Shown piece by piece: positions 27,433 to 35,942 of a DNA stretch of 64,000 bases; positions within the stretch are counted from its first letter, which is position 1, and each line of letters opens with the position of its first letter. The position numbers and the translations under genes were made by a program. The stretch is taken from NCBI GenBank assembly GCA_963822905.1, contig CAWGJF010000001.1:1488001-1552000 (forward strand). The letters are read 5' to 3'. The DNA comes from CAWGJF01 sp963822905 (GTDB lineage Bacteria > Bacteroidota > Ignavibacteria > Ignavibacteriales > Ignavibacteriaceae). The notes under the pieces were generated by a model. That model was not told the DNA's origin. It saw only the letters and a list, made by a program, of their open reading frames with translations, and searched no databases.

Positions 27433-28995
27433 TTGCAATATTCAGATTATTACAAATTACTTGGTCTAAGTCCTGATGCAACACTGGAGGAGATCCGTGA
27501 ATCATACCCTTAAAGAAACCAAAGGAAAATCATCCTGATAAATTTGGACTGGATGAACACTCAGATGCATAGGAAATAGCGAATGAATACATTAAAGCAT
27601 TGAATCAAGCCTATAAAACCCTTTCTGATCGATTAAAGCGATCCACATATGATAGCTCAAGGGATAACTCCAAATATCAAAATTCACAATCTACGGATAC
27701 TTCAAATTACAATTATTCATATAGACGTGACCCCTATTTTGAAAGACTAAGGAATAACAATACAATTTCATTTGAGTTTAGAACAGTATCAGATAACTTA
27801 AAGCAAAAGATTATAGATCGGCAGAACAAAAGACACATATACAAATTAAAACTCAGAAGTGTAAATTATGCATATGTGATGATCGTAATTCTCTCGATGT
27901 AGTTTTTAATTCACTATAGCGTTACGGATTCTAAAAAATGGCAGGAAGACACTTTAATAGGTTATCATAAAATGAGCGGAATGGTAGGACTTCTTATTTT
28001 CAAGTTGGGAACTATTATATATGAATGGCGTAAATCCGAAATCAAGTCACATTTAATTCTAACTCCTATCCACTTTATTTTTACTGATCTCAATACAATC
28101 AAGTATACCTTCCTCTGGAATCTAAAAGATATAAAGTTTACTAACCACTATGTTAATGGAGTTTATAGCAGAACTGTAATGAACTTAATTTTTCTTGATG
28201 AAAATAAGACGGTAAACTTTCAAAGTATCATTACAGCTCAACAGTTTCATAATAAGGTAAATGAACTCCTATATATTGCTTCACAGGCGGAAAAAAATAA
28301 TAATACTAATTATTTTTTGAATGAAGACGATTTATATGGTGAAGATATTCCGGGGACTGTTCAGCTCACAAAAGACAAGACAAATAAGAAGCTTGGTTAT
28401 TTAATATCAGTTGTTTTAGTCGGCTTGTTTACTTTTGGAATGTCAGTGAGAAACGACTCAATCCGTTCTGATGATCATGCTCATATACCTCCTCACAAAT
28501 ACACAAATGAGTATTCAAATCCGGAATCTGGTTCTCAAAACTCGATAAATAATGAAAATTCTGGGGTAGAGAATAAATCAGCAGATGGAAAAATTAAACT
28601 TGTTGAAAAGCCACTTCCAAGAAATGGTTCTACAATATATTATTCTACAGAATCAAGGGTACTCCACTCAAAATTGAAACTTCCTCCGAATTTTGATACT
28701 TCGTTAAGCTTGAAGATTATAATACGATTAAAAAAATCTTAAATGTCTTTAATAAGACTATTAAATGAAATCGAAATTAAAGTACCTCTCGGTTCTTATA
28801 TAGTGAAATATGCTGTTGGTGAAAAATGGTATGGCGAAAAGTATTTATTTGGTCCAGAAACAAGGTATAACAAGGCAGATGAAAAATTTGTCTTTGAATT
28901 TGACCGCTGATCAATATTTAGGTTACACAAGAGAACTCTATGTTCATATGAATGGAAATTTACAAACCGAAGAGATATCGGCTAATGAATTCTAA
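27433..28995 (+). pseudogene. Decayed J-domain (DnaJ-like) membrane protein
   Basis: From TTG 27433, SDYYKLLGLSPDATLEEIRESY is the start of a J domain and ends at TAA 27511. Another frame gives ENHPDKFGLDEHSDA (the HPD motif), TAG 27570, then EIANEYIKALNQAYKTLSDRLKRSTYD, which completes the domain. A hydrophobic part is cut by TAG 27900, after which the same frame continues with GYHKMSGMVGLLIFKLG and a PH-like segment, then a second membrane helix (LGYLISVVLVGLFTFG). Near the 3' end a TAA at 28740, a TGA at 28908 and further frame changes interrupt a domain recognisable as VPLGSYIVKYAVGEKWYGEK, LFGPETRYNKAD and NGNLQTEEISANEF. At least six lesions show it is dead. Confidence 0.8.
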
Positions 28996-29004
28996 GAATA
29001 AAAG

Positions 29005-29817
29005 GTGCATACAAGGAAATTATTAGAATTATTTTTGATTGTGACAGCAATTCTTTCAACCAGCTTTGCCCAGGTTGAAAAATCGCAAACCCTTAAACTT
29101 GCAGAGATATTTTTTAACGATGAAGAATATGAAAAAGCACTTGAATATTATATGGATGCCTGGAAGAGTGGAGATACAAATTCGGAAAACATTCCAGATA
29201 AAATTGCCTCCTGTTATTACATTACAAAGAAATATGATAAAGCGATTTATTGGTTTCAGAAGGCCTTAAAATATCCTACAACGCAGTGGCAGCTTGCATC
29301 TATTTACTCCTCTCTTGGTTGGAGTTATGAATCAACAAATCATCACAATAAGGCTATTGAAAATTTTAAGGCAGCCGAAAAATTGGGGATTACTTTCCCC
29401 TCTGAATTTTTGTTCGAAAGCGAGGGGTGGTACTTTGTTACTATGTCCGGCAGAGATCATATTTATTACAAAAAAGATATTAAAAAAACTAATTCGGGGT
29501 CTTACCGCGTTTGGACAAAGTGGTATTGGGATGAAAACAGCATTTCGACTGAAGATATTAAAAGGATATCTGAATTGGGTGGTGATATGTCAGCACAGAA
29601 CAAGTTGGAGGACGAAATATTAAAAGAGCGAAATGGGGTTAAATCATCCAAGGTATTATTCGAAATTGACTGCACAAACCAAAAGATGAGAACGCTCTCC
29701 ACAACAGATTATGGTGTGGATGGAGCCTTGATTGGTTCATTTAATTCTGAAGGTGAATGGCGGTTTGTTGTACCCGAATCAGTTGGAGAGTCTTTAGAAT
29801 CGATTATATGTAAATGA
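29005..29817 (+). CDS. Secreted TPR protein with surface-adhesin-E-like domain
   Basis: The 270-residue frame starts at GTG 29005, directly after AAAGG. The signal peptide (LLELFLIVTAILSTSFAQ) supports this start. Residues about 30-125 hold three tetratricopeptide repeats (LAEIFFNDEEYEKALEYYMDA, SCYYITKKYDKAIYWFQKAL, GWSYESTNHHNKAIENFKAAE). The C-terminal 130 residues carry YRVWTKWYW, a conserved pair of cysteines (FEIDC, SIICK) and VPESVGESLESIIC, a pattern like the surface-adhesin E domain. It may be an exported protein-binding module. It starts 9 bases after the dead J-domain gene. Confidence 0.7.
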   Translation: MHTRKLLELFLIVTAILSTSFAQVEKSQTLKLAEIFFNDEEYEKALEYYMDAWKSGDTNSENIPDKIASCYYITKKYDKAIYWFQKALKYPTTQWQLASIYSSLGWSYESTNHHNKAIENFKAAEKLGITFPSEFLFESEGWYFVTMSGRDHIYYKKDIKKTNSGSYRVWTKWYWDENSISTEDIKRISELGGDMSAQNKLEDEILKERNGVKSSKVLFEIDCTNQKMRTLSTTDYGVDGALIGSFNSEGEWRFVVPESVGESLESIICK

Positions 29818-29902
29818 TGGTGCTAAGTTCTAGTTGTACCAACTGTAAAGAATTCACTATTCTTTAATCATTTGCCTAATTTATTGAGACCGCTCAGAAA
29901 AC

Positions 29903-29976
29903 AAATCAGGTATGAATTTTACTCTCTCCTTCTTTACAGTAACTAAAATAATATGTTTTGCAATATTTCCAAAGTG
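29903..29976 (+). repeat. Dispersed repeat, copy 2 of 2
   Basis: This is the second copy of the repeat at 20236-20307, here upstream of the beta-helix gene. The sequence on either side of the two copies is not alike. Confidence 0.8.
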
Positions 29977-30020
29977 TGTGTTAGTTAAATTTTCTTCTCG
30001 CTTCTCTGGGAGTTAATCCT

Positions 30021-30028
30021 TAGTTTTG
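30021..30028 (+). promoter_or_regulatory. Candidate -7 box (TAGTTTTG)
   Basis: It matches TAnnTTTG, 24 bases before the ATG at 30053, with AAGGG as ribosome site between them. Confidence 0.4.
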
Positions 30029-30052
30029 TTTTGTGAGATTAAGGGATAAAAA

Positions 30053-31946
30053 ATGAAAAACAAAAATGCCCTGAAATTATATCCATCCGCTTTTCTGTTT
30101 CTTACTTTATTCTTTATACTTTTAGCTTTTCCGTTGATGCAAGCTAGAATAAGGTACGTAAGCAAAACCGGCACAAGCACCCCGCCATATTTAACCTGGG
30201 AAACAGCAGCAGACAGCATACAGGAGTGCATTGATATCTCAGTATTTGGCGATACAATATATGTATCCAACGGAGTTTATGAAGAACAGGTAATAATGAT
30301 ACCCGGCTTATCTCTGATTGGGGCGGGTATGGATAGCTGCAAAATAGATACGCGTGCCTTAGTTACTTCACAGAACTTTGTCTCGGTTGCAATTGCTGAT
30401 AGCTGTTTGTTAACAGGATTTCATATTCTGGTTTATTCTAATACAAATTGGGGCATTGGTATTTCGAGTGTAGGGAGTTGGGAAAATTGTTTAATTACTA
30501 AAAACAGCATCTCTACCGGGAATGAAGGAATTTACTTAGGTGGTAGTCCCATTATATATAAAAATAGTTGTTATAGTGTTAAACGAGGCATTGAAGTTTT
30601 TAATTCTAACGCAATTGTAAGAAAAAATTTTATTTCGACTGCTAATATACCGGAAGCACAGGGAATACATATCGAAGCTTTTGACAACAATTACTACCCG
30701 GTTATTGATTCAAACTATATTGAAGTTACGAGCCCTCTCAGTTGGGGTATTGAGCAGTCTTTCGGGGCAAATCCAACAATTAGTAATAACACGATTATAT
30801 TAAAACACGTTGGAGCAATGGGAATACAGGGCGGGGGTTATCCTGATTCATTAATAATTTCCAATAATTCAATTTATGCTATAGAAGGTCACGAAGGAAT
30901 TGATAATTATGTGGCAAACGCAAGAGTATTCAATAATCACCTGGCAGGAAACTTTAATGGAAAAATCCTGCAAGTATATAATAACAATGTAGTTGAGAAC
31001 AATATAATAACAGGAGGAACATCTTGGGGAGTTTATGCCTGGGGAACTTCAAACTTGATATTAAAATACAATAATGTTTGGAATAACACTGCAAATTATT
31101 ATGGTTTTACACCCGACAGCACAAATCTTTCAGTTGACCCAATGGTAGTGAATGACGATACAACGCAGGGAGAACTTGATTTCCATTTACAGAAATATTC
31201 TCCTCTGATTGATGCTGGAGACCCTTCAATTCTAGATAAAGATTCATCAAGAAGTGATATTGGTCTTTACGGGGGTTTGTGGGGAGAAAGTTACAAGTAT
31301 GTTGACTATCCACCCAGGGCACCAAGAAACGTTAATGCTGTAATTGATACCAATAACAACAGCATAATAAATATAAGCTGGAACAGGAACACAGAAGCTG
31401 ACTTTGATTATTACAACCTTTACAGCGATACATCGGCTAATTTCACAACAGATACAACAAACTTTGTAGCAGCTAATAGAAGATACATCATACCTGTATT
31501 TAGTAACAAAAGAAACAGATAGTCTTTATTTTAAGCTAACGGGAGTAGATAACCAGGGCAATGTATCAAATCCATCGGAAGAAGCAGGAGTATTACTGGT
31601 AACAGGAGTAGAAGATGAATGGAAACCTGTAAGCAGTTTTATTCTTTACCAGAATTACCCTAATCCATTCAACCCAGCAACAAAGATAGGCTACAAGCTG
31701 AGGGAAAGAGGCTATGTAAAGTTGTACGTTTATGATATTAAAGGAGAATTCGTATCAGTACTGGTAAACAAAGAACAGGAAGCAGGGTATTATGAAGTAG
31801 AATTTACGACGCAGACCGGAGGTGGGAAGCAGGAGACCGGAATCAGGGAATTAGCAAGCGGAGTATATATTTATCAGATACTTGTAAAGAATGAAAAGAA
31901 TATTCCTGTTTTCAGTGATATCAAAAAAATGATCCTAGTTAAATAA
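30053..31946 (+). pseudogene. Secreted right-handed beta-helix protein with T9SS sorting domain, one frameshift
   Basis: The first frame (30053-31522) has a signal peptide and a parallel beta-helix of about 350 residues with repeated N-N-I/S-turn motifs (ITKNSISTG, ISNNTIILK, VENNIITGG). It starts with a DUF1565-like WETAADSIQECIDIS segment, then a fibronectin-III-like part (PRNVNAVIDTNNNSIINISW). Near 31478 the frame shifts: the other frame reads EDTSYLYLVTKETDSLYFKL, VDNQGNVSNPSEEAG, and then a T9SS tail (NYPNPFNPATK, SGVYIYQIL, KKMILVK) to 31946. The protein from the first frame alone would lose its sorting signal. It is probably a secreted polysaccharide-binding or lyase-like protein; no catalytic residues were identified. 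Confidence 0.82.
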
Positions 31947-31950
31947 CGCA

Positions 31951-31997
31951 GTCATATTTCTACAACCTGCCTGCCGGTAGGCAGGGCTCAATATGAC
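31951..31997. repeat. Composite hairpin (REP-like)
   Basis: The outer arms are GTCATATT (31951-31958) and AATATGAC (31990-31997). Inside them a second stem CCTGCCT / AGGCAGG encloses GCCGGT. It lies directly after the beta-helix gene and may also act as a transcription end. Confidence 0.75.
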
Positions 31998-32048
31998 ATC
32001 CAGACATTTGGTAGCTATCACGATTTTAATGTAACATCAATTGGAGGC

Positions 32049-32069
32049 TGTCACGGTCGTACCGTGACA
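32049..32069. repeat. REP palindrome left of RAYT
   Basis: Perfect 9-bp arms TGTCACGGT and ACCGTGACA enclose the spacer CGT. It lies 29 bases upstream of the RAYT start, and the same arms recur on the other side of the gene. Confidence 0.85.
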
Positions 32070-32098
32070 GAGAACAGAGGTTTTATTATATTTAATCC

Positions 32099-32662
32099 GT
32101 GGGAAGAAGAGGAAGAAATAATTTAACAGAAGAACAGTTCTTTTTTGTGACAACGACAGTGGTTAAGTTCACACCTGTATTTTCAAATCCTCATTTTTGT
32201 GATATACTTATCTCGAACATAAAGCACTATAGAGAACGATATAAGTTCGAAGTTCTCAGCTATGTAATTATGCCTACACACTTTCATTGGATTGTAGTGG
32301 TAAATCCAAAATATGGAACTATCTCAGATATTATGAGAGATATAAAGAAATTTACTGCCTGGCAGATATTTGACACTCTGGATGAAAATAAAGACAGCAA
32401 ACATATTACAACCTTTAGGGAATCCGCAACTGGCTTTTCAGATCAGCAAATGAAATTATGGATGAAAAGATTTGATGATGAAGTTATAAGAGATGAAAAA
32501 ATGTTCTGGACAAAGCTGAATTATATACATAATAATCCAGTAAAAGCAGGATTAGTAAGCAAAGCAGAAGATTATAAATATTCAAGTGCAAGGAACTATA
32601 TAACGGGAGACCATTCAGTGTTGGAGGTCGATGTGGAATATGCAGGAATAAAAACAAGATAG
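32099..32662 (+). CDS. REP-associated tyrosine transposase (RAYT, Y1_Tnp/IS200-like)
   Basis: The 187-residue protein starts at GTG 32099. The HUH motif is H61-F-H63 in MPTHFHWIVVV. The catalytic tyrosine is probably Y142 in LNYIHNNPVKAGLV, followed by YKYSSARNY, all typical of RAYTs. It is complete and of normal length (about 180), so probably functional. It is flanked by palindromes with the same TGTCACGGT arm (32049, 32683, 32737), the expected substrates. RAYTs nick and join single-stranded REP DNA and normally exist as single-copy domesticated transposases. Confidence 0.9.
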   Translation: MGRRGRNNLTEEQFFFVTTTVVKFTPVFSNPHFCDILISNIKHYRERYKFEVLSYVIMPTHFHWIVVVNPKYGTISDIMRDIKKFTAWQIFDTLDENKDSKHITTFRESATGFSDQQMKLWMKRFDDEVIRDEKMFWTKLNYIHNNPVKAGLVSKAEDYKYSSARNYITGDHSVLEVDVEYAGIKTR

Positions 32663-32682
32663 AGTCAGCAATAAAGAAATTA

Positions 32683-32703
32683 TGTCACGGTACGACCGTG
32701 ACA
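32683..32703. repeat. REP palindrome right of RAYT, copy 1
   Basis: Arms TGTCACGGT and ACCGTGACA enclose the spacer ACG. It is the same palindrome as the left copy, with the central triplet read as its complement, and lies 20 bases after the RAYT stop. Confidence 0.85.
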
Positions 32704-32736
32704 TCCTTGAAAACAGTGATGCCAGCCTGGAGTTTA

Positions 32737-32782
32737 TGTCACGGTATCAATCCCTGCAAGTATAGCGGAATAGACTGTGACA
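32737..32782. repeat. Diverged REP element right of RAYT, copy 2
   Basis: It begins TGTCACGGT like the other copies and ends GTGACA, but the middle is 31 bases of different sequence. Together with copy 1 it forms a pair of palindromes, as in a REPIN. Confidence 0.6.
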
Positions 32783-32866
32783 TCCATAAATAACTTCTTT
32801 GCTTCTCTAAACTCAAAGCCTTAATTTTAATGTCTATTTTTTAGATATTTTTAACAAAGGATATTC

Positions 32867-34501
32867 ATGTCAAACGCTTATTTCAGACCACCACAACCAA
32901 TAAATGAACCAATAAAAACTTATAAACCGGGCAGCCAGGAAAGAGAAGAATTAAAAAAGAAATTAGCCGAATTAAAGTCCAGACAAATTGAAGTTCCTTT
33001 AATAATTGGCGGCGAAGAAATTAAGACCGGGAACACTGCAGAGATGAGAATTCCTCATAACCACAAACACGTACTTGGTGTTTATCATAAAGCCGGTAAA
33101 AAAGAAGTTGATATGGCGATTGAAGCAGCCCTTGAAGCAAGAAAAGAATGGGCTGAAATGCCGTGGGAACAGAGAATTTCTGTCTTCTTAAAAATTGCTG
33201 ATCTGCTTGCAGGTCAATGGCGTTCAACAATAAATGCGGCTACAATGCTCGGTCAGTCCAAAACTGTTTACCAGGCAGAGATTGATTCAGCTTGTGAGCT
33301 TATAGATTTCTACAGGTTCAACTGTTACTTTATGACTCAGTTAATGGAAGAACAGCCATATTCGCCAAACGGAATGTGGAACCGTTCAGAATACAGACCG
33401 CTTGAAGGTTATGTTTTTGCTGTTACACCTTTTAACTTTACTTCGATTGCAGGAAATTTGCCAACTGCTCCTGCAATTGTTGGAAACGTTAGTTTATGGA
33501 AACCAGCTTCGAGTGCAGTTTATTCTGCATATTATTTAATGAAATTATTTGAAGCAGCCGGACTGCCGAAAGGAGTTATTAATTTTGTACCGGGTTCAGG
33601 CGGACAGGTTGGAACTCCTGCAATGACAAATCCGAATCTTGCGGGTGTTCATTTTACAGGTTCTACAGAAGTATTCCAGAATATGTGGAAAACTATTTCT
33701 GATAACCTGAAGAACTCGAAATATTATCCAAGAATAGTAGGGGAAACCGGTGGAAAAGATTTTATCTTTGCTCATAATTCTGCTGATGTGGATGCACTTG
33801 TTGTTGCTGCCCTTCGCGGTGCTTTTGAATACCAGGGACAGAAATGTTCTGCTGCATCAAGAATGTATATACCTAAATCTATCTGGGGTGAATTTAAGGA
33901 AAAATATATTGGTGAAGTTAAAAAAATTAAAATGGGCGATGTGGAAGATTTCACTAACTTCTTTTCCGCTGTTATTGATAAGGCTGCTTTCGAATCTATT
34001 ACCGAGTACATAAAGTATGCAAAGAATTCTAAAGAAGCTGAGATTATAACCGGTGGTAATTTTGATGATTCAAAAGGATATTTCATCGAACCAACCACAA
34101 TCGTAACAACTAATCCGAAATTCAAAACTATGGAAGAAGAAATCTTCGGACCTGTGCTTACGATTTATGTTTATGAAGATAATAAATTTGATGAAGCATT
34201 AACTTTATGTGACGAAACATCACCTTATGCTTTAACAGGATGTATCTGGGCACAGGATAGAAAAATGATTGTCAAGATGTCTGATCGCTTAAGAAATGCT
34301 GCGGGTAATTTCTATATAAATGATAAACCCACTGCAGCAGTTGTTGGTCAGCAGCCATTTGGAGGAGGCAGGGCTTCAGGTACAAATGATAAAGCAGGAA
34401 GTGCGATGAATATGCTTCGATGGATGACTGCAAGAACATTAAAGGAAACTTTTGATCCTCCTAAAGACTGGCGTTATCCTTTTATGAGTGAAGATAAATA
34501 A
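32867..34501 (+). CDS. pruA: L-glutamate gamma-semialdehyde dehydrogenase (1-pyrroline-5-carboxylate dehydrogenase)
   Basis: The 544-residue protein matches the single-function P5C dehydrogenase length. Catalytic Glu293 lies in VGETGGKDF and catalytic Cys327 in QGQKCSAA. The NAD-binding region has FTGSTEVF and the VTPFNFTSIAGNLP motif typical of this subfamily. It oxidises glutamate semialdehyde to glutamate in proline and arginine catabolism. Proline dehydrogenase is not nearby. It is preceded by REP palindromes and followed by a hairpin repeat (34513). Confidence 0.95.
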   Translation: MSNAYFRPPQPINEPIKTYKPGSQEREELKKKLAELKSRQIEVPLIIGGEEIKTGNTAEMRIPHNHKHVLGVYHKAGKKEVDMAIEAALEARKEWAEMPWEQRISVFLKIADLLAGQWRSTINAATMLGQSKTVYQAEIDSACELIDFYRFNCYFMTQLMEEQPYSPNGMWNRSEYRPLEGYVFAVTPFNFTSIAGNLPTAPAIVGNVSLWKPASSAVYSAYYLMKLFEAAGLPKGVINFVPGSGGQVGTPAMTNPNLAGVHFTGSTEVFQNMWKTISDNLKNSKYYPRIVGETGGKDFIFAHNSADVDALVVAALRGAFEYQGQKCSAASRMYIPKSIWGEFKEKYIGEVKKIKMGDVEDFTNFFSAVIDKAAFESITEYIKYAKNSKEAEIITGGNFDDSKGYFIEPTTIVTTNPKFKTMEEEIFGPVLTIYVYEDNKFDEALTLCDETSPYALTGCIWAQDRKMIVKMSDRLRNAAGNFYINDKPTAAVVGQQPFGGGRASGTNDKAGSAMNMLRWMTARTLKETFDPPKDWRYPFMSEDK

Positions 34502-34512
34502 AGTATTGAAAA

Positions 34513-34594
34513 GTCATTTCGACCGAAGGGAGAAATCTTTTGCTTTAATGAGAAAAGGATTTCTCAGTCTGGTTTTACCATCCTTCGAAATGAC
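34513..34594. repeat. Large composite inverted repeat (REP-like) between pruA and sucC
   Basis: The outer arms are GTCATTTCG-A-CCGAAGG and CCTTCGAAATGAC. A second inner pair is AGAAATC / GATTTCT. The GTCAT...ATGAC ends are shared with the element at 31951, suggesting related REP-type elements. It lies 12 bases after pruA and could end its transcript. Confidence 0.75.
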
Positions 34595-34626
34595 AATCAT
34601 AAATTTTAATAATTTAAGGAAGTGTA

Positions 34627-35794
34627 ATGAAAATTCACGAATACCAGGCAAAAGAAATTTTAAGAAAATATAATGTAGCTGTTCCTAAAGGTGCAGTTGC
34701 ATTTAACAGTGAAGACGCTGTGAAAATAGCAAAGGAAGAAATCGGTGGAGAAGTTTGGGTTGTTAAAGCTCAGATTCACGCAGGCGGCAGAGGAAAAGGC
34801 GGCGGAGTTAAAGTTGCAAAGAATCTTCACGAAGTCTATGAGCTTTCCAACCAGATTTTGGGAATGACTTTAGTAACGCATCAAACGGGACCTGAAGGAA
34901 AAGTTGTTAAAAGGTTATTGATCGAACAGGGCGTAAATATTGATTGTGAATTATATGTCGGTATTACTTTAGACAGAGCAATTTCTAAAAATGTAGTAAT
35001 GGTTTCTACCGAAGGTGGAATGGAGATTGAAAAAGTTGCCGCTGAAACCCCTGAAAAAATTATCAAAGAAACAATTGAACCTGAAGTTGGTATGCAGCAA
35101 TACCAGGCTCGTAAGCTTGCTTTTGCTCTGGGACTTGAAGGACAACAACATAAAAATGCGGTGAAATTTTTGTTAGCACTTTATAAAGCATACGAAGGAA
35201 CTGATGCTTCACTTGCTGAAATAAATCCTTTAGTTGTAACAAAAGAAGGTGAAGTAATCGCTCTGGATGCAAAAATGAATTTTGATGATAATGCTCTTTA
35301 CAGGCATAAAGATATTTTAGAATACCGCGATCTTGATGAAGAAGATCCGCTCGAAGTTGAAGCATCAAAATATAATCTAAATTATATTAAGCTTGACGGG
35401 AATGTTGGCTGCATGGTTAACGGTGCCGGGCTTGCAATGGGAACAATGGATATTATAAAACTTGCAGGTGGTGAACCGGCAAACTTTCTTGATGTTGGCG
35501 GCGGAGCAAATAAAGAAACAGTTTCAAACGGTTTTAAAATAATTTTATCTGATCCAAACGTAAAAGCTATTTTGATAAATATATTTGGCGGGATTGTCCG
35601 CTGCGACAGAGTTGCCCAGGGCGTTATTGATGCCACAAATGAAATGAAGGTTACTGTCCCGATAGTTGTAAGACTTGAAGGTACTAATGCTGTTGAGGCA
35701 GGAGAACTTCTACAACAAATCAGGACTGAATTTTGAAGTTGCTTCAAGTTTAAAAGAGGCTGCCGAAAAAGTTACTTCAGTTCTTTCAAATTGA
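34627..35794 (+). pseudogene. sucC: Succinate--CoA ligase (ADP-forming) beta subunit, C-terminal frameshift
   Basis: The ATP-grasp N-terminus (MKIHEYQAKEILRKYNVAVP), the KAQIHAGGRGKGGGVK loop, EINPLVV, and the GCMVNGAGLAMGTMD and FLDVGGGANKE motifs are all present. The annotated frame ends at TGA 35736 after GELLQQIRTEF. In another frame the expected tail continues (NKSGLNFEVASSLKEAAEKVTSVLSN) to TGA 35792-35794. An extra base near 35707 explains this. Because sucC is a core TCA-cycle gene, a sequence error is quite possible; a real product would lack about 30 residues. sucD is not adjacent. Confidence 0.88.
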
Positions 35795-35942
35795 TTACTT
35801 TATTACATTCATTTAGAAAAGCCGTACATTTTACGGCTTTTTTCTTAATAAAATCTGGGTTTTAGTCAAGCATAATTCATGTTGCATTTAAGGTATATTA
35901 GTAATACATTTTCCCAACTTTTTGAACTGATTTGGAGATTTA

